From an uncultured Anaerosolibacter sp. (GTDB lineage Bacteria > Bacillota_A > Clostridia > Peptostreptococcales > Thermotaleaceae): a stretch of 35,103 nucleotides of DNA. Below are positions 30,797-35,103 of the stretch, in pieces. The notes beneath the pieces are model-generated. The model worked only from the letters and a program-made list of their open reading frames with translations. It did no database searches and had not been told where the DNA came from. Location: assembly GCA_937948705.1 (NCBI GenBank), contig CALECF010000063.1:1-35103 (forward strand), written 5' to 3'. The first letter of the stretch is position 1. Each line of letters opens with the position of its first letter. The position numbers were made by a program, and so were the translations under genes.

Positions 30797-32770
30797 TCAC
30801 TCTATATTATTCAGCAGGTCTTCTGTTGTTCTAATTCTGGCTCCAGGAGGTAGAGCACCCATAACAACTTTTTCCCATGGTGCTCCTATGACGGAGTCCA
30901 TGATTACTATTGCCCCTCGATCATCCTTCGTCCTAATTAACCTGCCACATCCTTGCTTTAGCTTGAGCCCCATTTCAGGATAATCTACTGTCATCATTGG
31001 ATCCAATCCATCTTCCATGGCCTCTTTACGTTGTACTTCAATTAAAGGATCTAGAGAAGGAAAAGGAAGCTGCCAAATGATAAGAAGGGATAATGCCTCG
31101 CCAGGCACATCAATTCCTTCCCAAAAACTAGAACCCACTAGCACAGATGACACTTCCTCCCGGAATTTTTGGACAAGGTATCCTCGCTCTCCCCTATCCT
31201 CCCATAAAACCTCAAAAGGTAGCTGATAATCCTCAAGCCCCTTTCTAATTTTCCTCACTTCATCTAAGGAATTTGTAAGTACAAGGGCCCTCCCCTTATT
31301 TAACTTTAATAAGGATACTAACTTCTCAATGCTAAGGGAAAACCTACCCTCTTCATAGGTATTGGGCATGCACTGATGTAAATAGACAACGACTTGATTT
31401 TCAATATCAAAGGAACTTCCAACAGTAGAGCAGGATGGCTTTTTTAGCCCAAGGGTTCGTGTAAAGTAACTAAAATCACCTTCATTGCTCAAGGTTGCAG
31501 AGGTAAACACCACGGGTAATCCCTTCTGAAACAAATGTTTATCTAGCATTTTGTTTAAATTCCTTGGAACTACCCAAAAACTACCATCCAACCGATCTAC
31601 CCAAGTGATAACATCCCTATTTTTATTCCTACTAAATCTGTCCAATGCCATCATTGCCCTTTCTATTTGAGCTTGATATGTTTGAAGCAAAGTTACAGGC
31701 AGAGATTCTAGGTATAGCTCCTGCTCGATTTGTATCTCAAGGAGAAGATGATCTAACGCCTTATGAAAGGTATCCGCTGCTTTCAATAGCGTACTATCTG
31801 TCCTGAGTGCTAAGCGATCTGAACGTTCATCTGCAATAACACAATGACTAAGTTTTATAAAGAACGCTGAGTAAGCTTGTTCCAAATCATCGACAATTGA
31901 AACGAGGGATTCCCTAGCCCCCTGAATTTCTTCTAATGTATGGATAATGTTATCCATATCCTCCTTCATAATTTGATGGCCCGCTCGCATGGCCGCTGGA
32001 AGCATAACTTTATGCCCCTCATCAAAGATGACTGCCGAATAAGTAGGAAGGATAGGCAACTTACCATCAGCGATTCGTTCATCTCGTGTCCATAAATCAT
32101 CAAAAAAGATTTCATGATCGGCAATAACCAAATCTCTGGCAGATCGATAGTGTTCCCTTGCCTTAACGAGTTTACAAAACCCATGGCTAGAGCACATTTC
32201 ACAGGACATAGACTCATCCCATCCAATTTGCTTCCATACACGATCCGGGACAAGTGGCATTTCTGAGCGCTCACCACGATTGGTTTTCTGTAACCATTGA
32301 TGAATTTCACTAGCCATTGTATTTGATGTCTCGTCAAAAAAACTTCCAGATTCATTCACTCGGGCATCGCAGATATATTGCCGTGGATCCTTTGCCATTC
32401 TCGCGTCTATCTCTATTCCAAGTATATGGGACAGGGTGTGAAGATCTCCCTTAGGCCCTGTAAGCTGTTCTTGAAGTGCCGTCGAAGCACTTGCAATCAC
32501 TACAGGTCTCCCGCTAAAACGTGCATAAGCAATTGCTGTAAGCAAGTAGGCGAATGTCTTCCCTGTACCGAGTCCGGCCTCAGCTAAGTGTACTTTTTTA
32601 TTACAAACTGCATCTGCAAGTTGAAAGGCAGTATATATTTGTTCCTCACGGACTTCATATCCGTGTTCTGGGAGAATATCATAAAAAACCTCACCAATCC
32701 AATCGACCAATTTAATTGGAAAGTCTTCTTTTCCGTGATAATCAAAAGGTACTTTCGACCTTACAGACAT
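30797..32770 (-). CDS. DinG/XPD-like ATP-dependent DNA helicase
   Basis: The 657-residue superfamily 2 helicase probably unwinds DNA during repair. Walker A is AEAGLGTGKT (63-72) and motif II is DEGH (250-253) in place of DEAH. Four Cys (C134, C190, C193, C199) in QYICDARV and MSCEMCSSHGFC fit the 4Fe-4S domain of XPD/DinG enzymes. Later motifs include FTSATLSNEGDF, VLVGSSFWEGIDVPGE and GCGRLIRTKDDRG. It has no exonuclease domain, unlike the longer DinG of Bacillus. A start at 32803 is possible, but GGAGGGG lies before the ATG at 32770, which is chosen. It appears to be transcribed alone. Confidence 0.92.
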   Translation of the reverse strand: MSVRSKVPFDYHGKEDFPIKLVDWIGEVFYDILPEHGYEVREEQIYTAFQLADAVCNKKVHLAEAGLGTGKTFAYLLTAIAYARFSGRPVVIASASTALQEQLTGPKGDLHTLSHILGIEIDARMAKDPRQYICDARVNESGSFFDETSNTMASEIHQWLQKTNRGERSEMPLVPDRVWKQIGWDESMSCEMCSSHGFCKLVKAREHYRSARDLVIADHEIFFDDLWTRDERIADGKLPILPTYSAVIFDEGHKVMLPAAMRAGHQIMKEDMDNIIHTLEEIQGARESLVSIVDDLEQAYSAFFIKLSHCVIADERSDRLALRTDSTLLKAADTFHKALDHLLLEIQIEQELYLESLPVTLLQTYQAQIERAMMALDRFSRNKNRDVITWVDRLDGSFWVVPRNLNKMLDKHLFQKGLPVVFTSATLSNEGDFSYFTRTLGLKKPSCSTVGSSFDIENQVVVYLHQCMPNTYEEGRFSLSIEKLVSLLKLNKGRALVLTNSLDEVRKIRKGLEDYQLPFEVLWEDRGERGYLVQKFREEVSSVLVGSSFWEGIDVPGEALSLLIIWQLPFPSLDPLIEVQRKEAMEDGLDPMMTVDYPEMGLKLKQGCGRLIRTKDDRGAIVIMDSVIGAPWEKVVMGALPPGARIRTTEDLLNNIE

Positions 32771-32876
32771 GCTTCGTCCCCTCCTGCTTTCATAGCTATT
32801 CATGATTGGAGATTTTATCTAGCATTCTCCCCCATCATTGTTTTCCCTTCATCTTAACATCCCTAATACTTCTATA

Positions 32877-34352
32877 TCAAGTACCACAATAGGTTCGGTA
32901 AGGGCGGGTTGATAGCGTAGGCAGTGTGGAGTAATCCGCTTGTTGGGGAGAGTGGGCATAGGGGCTTGAAAGAACATCAAGAAGTCGCTCCATCACACTG
33001 TAATCTCCTTGTTTCACCGCGGCTTCTAGTGCGGCTTCGACCCGATGGTTGCGTGGGATCACCGCAGGATTGGAGTTTCTCATCAACTCGTGGGAAGATG
33101 CTTTCTCCTCCTGTTGCCTGCTTAGTCTCGCCTGCCACCGCTCATGCCACTGAGTAAATTCTGGGGTGCCAAACAGTACCATATCCTCTAGCTTATTAAA
33201 AGTTAACGCACGGAAGCTGTTGGTATAATCCCCATGGTGCTTCTGCATCATATCAAGAAGGCCTTCAATAAGAGACGCATCCTCTCCTTCTTCATTAAAT
33301 ATTCCAAGTTTTGCTCTCATTCCCGCAAGCCAATTATGGTGATACAACTCAGGGAAATCTGAAATTGCATCTTGGGCAAGCTTGACAGCCTGCTCCTGGT
33401 TGACATGCAGCAGCGGCAATAGGGTTTCAGCGAATCTCGTCAGATTCCACCCCGCAATACTAGGCTGATTCCCATAGGCATAGCGTCCATGGGTGTCAAT
33501 GGAGCTGAACACTGTTCCTGGATCATAGGCATCCATGAAGGCACAAGGACCATAATCGATGGTTTCTCCACTAATGGTCATGTTATCAGTATTCATCACC
33601 CCGTGAATAAAGCCAACCAATTGCCATTTGGCAATCAGAACAGCCTGACCTTTGATCACTTCCTTTAAGAGCGAAAGATACCGACTCTCGTCAGCTTCAA
33701 CATCTGGAAAATGTCGCTTTATCGTGTAGTCAGCCAGATCCTTAAGTTCCTCGATGGTGCTCCATTGTGCAGCGTATTGGAAGGTACCGACGCGAAGATG
33801 ACTGGCAGCCACACGGGTCAGAATTGCACCGGGCAGTTCAGTTTCACGAATTACGGACTGGCCAGTTGTTACCACTGCTAAACTACGGGTAGTAGGAACA
33901 CCAAGGCCATGCATGGCTTCACTGATGATGTATTCCCGCAGCATCGGTCCAAGTGCCGCTCGACCATCACCACGGCGGGAATATGGCGTTTTACCGGGAC
34001 CCTTTAGCTGAATATCAAACCGTTCACCAGAAGAAGTAATCTGTTCCCCAATCAGCAGTGCTCGGCCGTCCCCTAGCATTGTAAAATGTCCAAATTGATG
34101 TCCTGCGTAAGCTTGAGCGAGAGGTGAAGCACCTTCAGGAATCTCGTTACCAGCAAGCACCGCTATGCCTTTGCTGCTATGCAGTGCCTGTACGTTCAAC
34201 CCAAGGGATATTGCCAACGGATGATTGAGAATGGCTAACTTCGGCGATGGTACAGGGGTTGGATTGAAACTGGTGAAAAATGTTTTTGGCAGACGAGCGT
34301 AGCTGTTGTCAAGGTTCCATCCTGTTTCTATTATTGCTTTTCTTTCTGTCAT
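32877..34352 (-). CDS. selO: Protein adenylyltransferase SelO (YdiU family)
   Basis: The 491-residue pseudokinase transfers AMP from ATP to Ser, Thr or Tyr of proteins. I see [12 protein letters not shown], the nucleotide loop [20 protein letters not shown] (115-134), [22 protein letters not shown], the catalytic HGVMNTDNM with Asp256, and [14 protein letters not shown] (metal-binding Asp267). The C-terminus YRTYCGT is the Cys form of the place where some family members have selenocysteine. GGGAG lies before the ATG. The gene is clearly richer in G+C than its neighbours (by hand, 34 of 60 bases at 33001-33060 against 16 of 60 at 26041-26100). This suggests arrival by transfer. Confidence 0.95.
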   Translation of the reverse strand: MTERKAIIETGWNLDNSYARLPKTFFTSFNPTPVPSPKLAILNHPLAISLGLNVQALHSSKGIAVLAGNEIPEGASPLAQAYAGHQFGHFTMLGDGRALLIGEQITSSGERFDIQLKGPGKTPYSRRGDGRAALGPMLREYIISEAMHGLGVPTTRSLAVVTTGQSVIRETELPGAILTRVAASHLRVGTFQYAAQWSTIEELKDLADYTIKRHFPDVEADESRYLSLLKEVIKGQAVLIAKWQLVGFIHGVMNTDNMTISGETIDYGPCAFMDAYDPGTVFSSIDTHGRYAYGNQPSIAGWNLTRFAETLLPLLHVNQEQAVKLAQDAISDFPELYHHNWLAGMRAKLGIFNEEGEDASLIEGLLDMMQKHHGDYTNSFRALTFNKLEDMVLFGTPEFTQWHERWQARLSRQQEEKASSHELMRNSNPAVIPRNHRVEAALEAAVKQGDYSVMERLLDVLSSPYAHSPQQADYSTLPTLSTRPYRTYCGT

Positions 34353-34642
34353 CGTATCTCCCTTTCTTCGTTTGTCTTCTATATCCTAGCTTATTCCTTT
34401 ACATAAAACAATTATCTATTCATTATGATATCTTTACTATGTACTACGATCACAACACACGTCAACTCATTTTAGTGTCTACTTCTGCAAATTTATTATA
34501 CCCTTTCCTCCCATCGGTTGCGCCCTTTAGATATTGTTGAGGTATGCATAGGATAGGGACCAACTGTTTCATTCACCACAAACAGGGTATCAATAGGTTA
34601 AACAGGATAGAACTTACAATAAAGTGAGGAAGGGTGATCCAT
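34353..34642. other. Divergent intergenic region before the 58-residue gene
   Basis: AT-rich leader DNA between selO and the small plus-strand gene. TACAAT near 34616 could be its -10 box, but no matching -35 is evident. No coding frame, riboswitch or repeat was recognised. Confidence 0.4.
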
Positions 34643-34819
34643 ATGACTAAAGATAAGAAGAAGGATACTCCTATCATTTTGAAAGGGAATGCCCAAGAGA
34701 TTGTTAAGCATAGCCCTAAAATGTCAGATGAAAAAAGTCTTCACATCAAAGGCCATCATAAAGAATCAACTTCGTCAGAGTATCATCGGAGACAAAACAT
34801 GTGCTCTAAATGTAACTAA
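34643..34819 (+). CDS. Small basic protein of unknown function
   Basis: The 58-residue protein is highly charged (MTKDKKKDTPIILKGNAQ, then HSPKMSDEKSLHIKGHHKES, ending MCSKCN). It has no membrane segment, and the Cys pair CxxC at the end could bind metal. A GTG at 34634 is part of the leader. AGGAAGGG eight bases before the ATG at 34643 supports that start. It is a single gene ending in a strong terminator five bases after the stop. The make-up recalls small spore proteins, but I recognise no family. Confidence 0.7.
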   Translation: MTKDKKKDTPIILKGNAQEIVKHSPKMSDEKSLHIKGHHKESTSSEYHRRQNMCSKCN

Positions 34820-34823
34820 TAAC

Positions 34824-34860
34824 AAGGAGTCTAAGGAATTTTTTCCTTAGACTCCTTTTT
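34824..34860 (+). terminator. Strong Rho-independent terminator
   Basis: Perfect 15-bp arms AAGGAGTCTAAGGAA (34824-34838) and TTCCTTAGACTCCTT (34843-34857), a TTTT loop, followed by TTT. Confidence 0.92.
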
Positions 34861-34979
34861 GTTATGTGCCCGTCATGGGCGCAACTGCCTTGGTCAGGTT
34901 CAATACTTGATGCATGCAAAGTTTCCTCTATGATTTAATCATTGTACTTATATTATAGTAATGATTATTCATCTATACA

Positions 34980-35103
34980 TTATGGTTGCCATTGATATTC
35001 CGATAAATCAATATTTCCTTTTAATCCTACTTGGACACCCTCAATTTCCAGGATCATCCTTTGCTCATTATATGCATCATTATTTCCAAGGGCAATCTGT
35101 CCC
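34980..35103 (-). CDS. C-terminal end of an unrecognised gene, cut by the right window edge
   Basis: Reading the minus strand from the window edge gives 40 codons before a TAA at 34982-34980: GQIALGNNDAYNEQRM, ILEIEGVQVGLKG, NIDLSEYQWQP. The short, polar sequence looks coding and ends normally. Its start and family lie outside the window. No terminator was seen after it. Confidence 0.5.
   Translation of the reverse strand, partial: GQIALGNNDAYNEQRMILEIEGVQVGLKGNIDLSEYQWQP

Noticed and set aside
34861..34979. GCCC-GTCAT-GGGC hairpin (34868-34880) and nearby TGGTCAGGTTC, at first sight like part of a small structured RNA such as SRP RNA
   Set aside because: The GGAAGG tetraloop region and flanking helices of SRP RNA are missing on both strands, and the hairpin is only four pairs. 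I do not call an RNA gene.
1..35103. CRISPR arrays, prophage genes, rRNA or tRNA genes
   Set aside because: No regularly spaced direct repeats, no phage structural or integrase genes and no conserved RNA-gene sequences were seen while reading both strands.

Overview
The window looks like chromosomal DNA of a low-GC, anaerobic, spore-forming Firmicute of the class Clostridia, perhaps an Alkaliphilus-like organism. The genus is only a guess. The evidence is AT-rich DNA, strong GGAGG ribosome sites with frequent TTG or GTG starts, a TPP riboswitch ahead of thiM-thiE-thiD, GerMN and LysM proteins of the spore or envelope kind, a TM1266-like hydrogenase-regulator protein, a DUF438/hemerythrin/PAS sensor and a FliB-like Fe-S protein. 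Most genes lie on the minus strand. No rRNA, tRNA, CRISPR array or prophage was seen.

Layout. 1-1194: right-hand part of an IS3-family element (orfA, orfB by -1 frameshift), running off the left edge. 1411-2972: membrane-anchored MsrA-MsrB fusion, a decayed TVP38/TMEM64-type membrane gene, and a 19-bp perfect hairpin. 2973-5672: a WYL regulator and a GNAT/YoaP-radical SAM gene pair. Both promoters carry the same palindrome, TGACA-N6-TGTCA. 5817-6440: LysM protein with terminator. 6532-9394: operon of ABC ATPase, ABC-2 permease, SGNH hydrolase and perhaps a 40-residue ORF. 9686-10912: GerMN protein. 11097-12542: DbpA-type RNA helicase. 12848-14701: SpoU methyltransferase and double GNAT. 14942-15841: MBL-fold hydrolase. 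16019-18560: promoter, TPP riboswitch, terminator and thiMED. 18608-19799: lipoprotein cyclophilin and DUF454 protein.

19817-22363: a DUF438-hemerythrin-PAS protein and a Crp/Fnr regulator. Three copies of a 16-bp palindrome of the form TGTAA(C/T)-N4-GTTACA lie here. One sits exactly where a class II activator site should be for the DUF438 gene. One lies just after the promoter of the regulator itself. One is buried in the stem of the regulator's terminator. 22542-23243: acetate-transporter-family protein with its promoter. 23536-25627: plus-strand genes for an MmcQ/YjbR protein, a small membrane protein and a soluble chemotaxis-type receptor. 25777-27228: FliB-like Fe-S protein, preceded on the same strand by a 39-codon cysteine-rich ORF. 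27475-27801: TM1266-like protein. 27964-30496: GerMN lipoprotein and, divergently, an L,D-transpeptidase. 30797-32770: DinG-like helicase. 32877-34352: SelO, visibly richer in G+C than its surroundings. 34643-34860: 58-residue protein with terminator. 34980-35103: C-terminal end of an unrecognised minus-strand gene.

The most interesting parts are the two regulator-operator circuits, both found by matching short palindromes between intergenic regions, and several short coding-looking or decayed frames between genes. Where an in-frame ATG overlaps the Shine-Dalgarno sequence, the downstream start was chosen.
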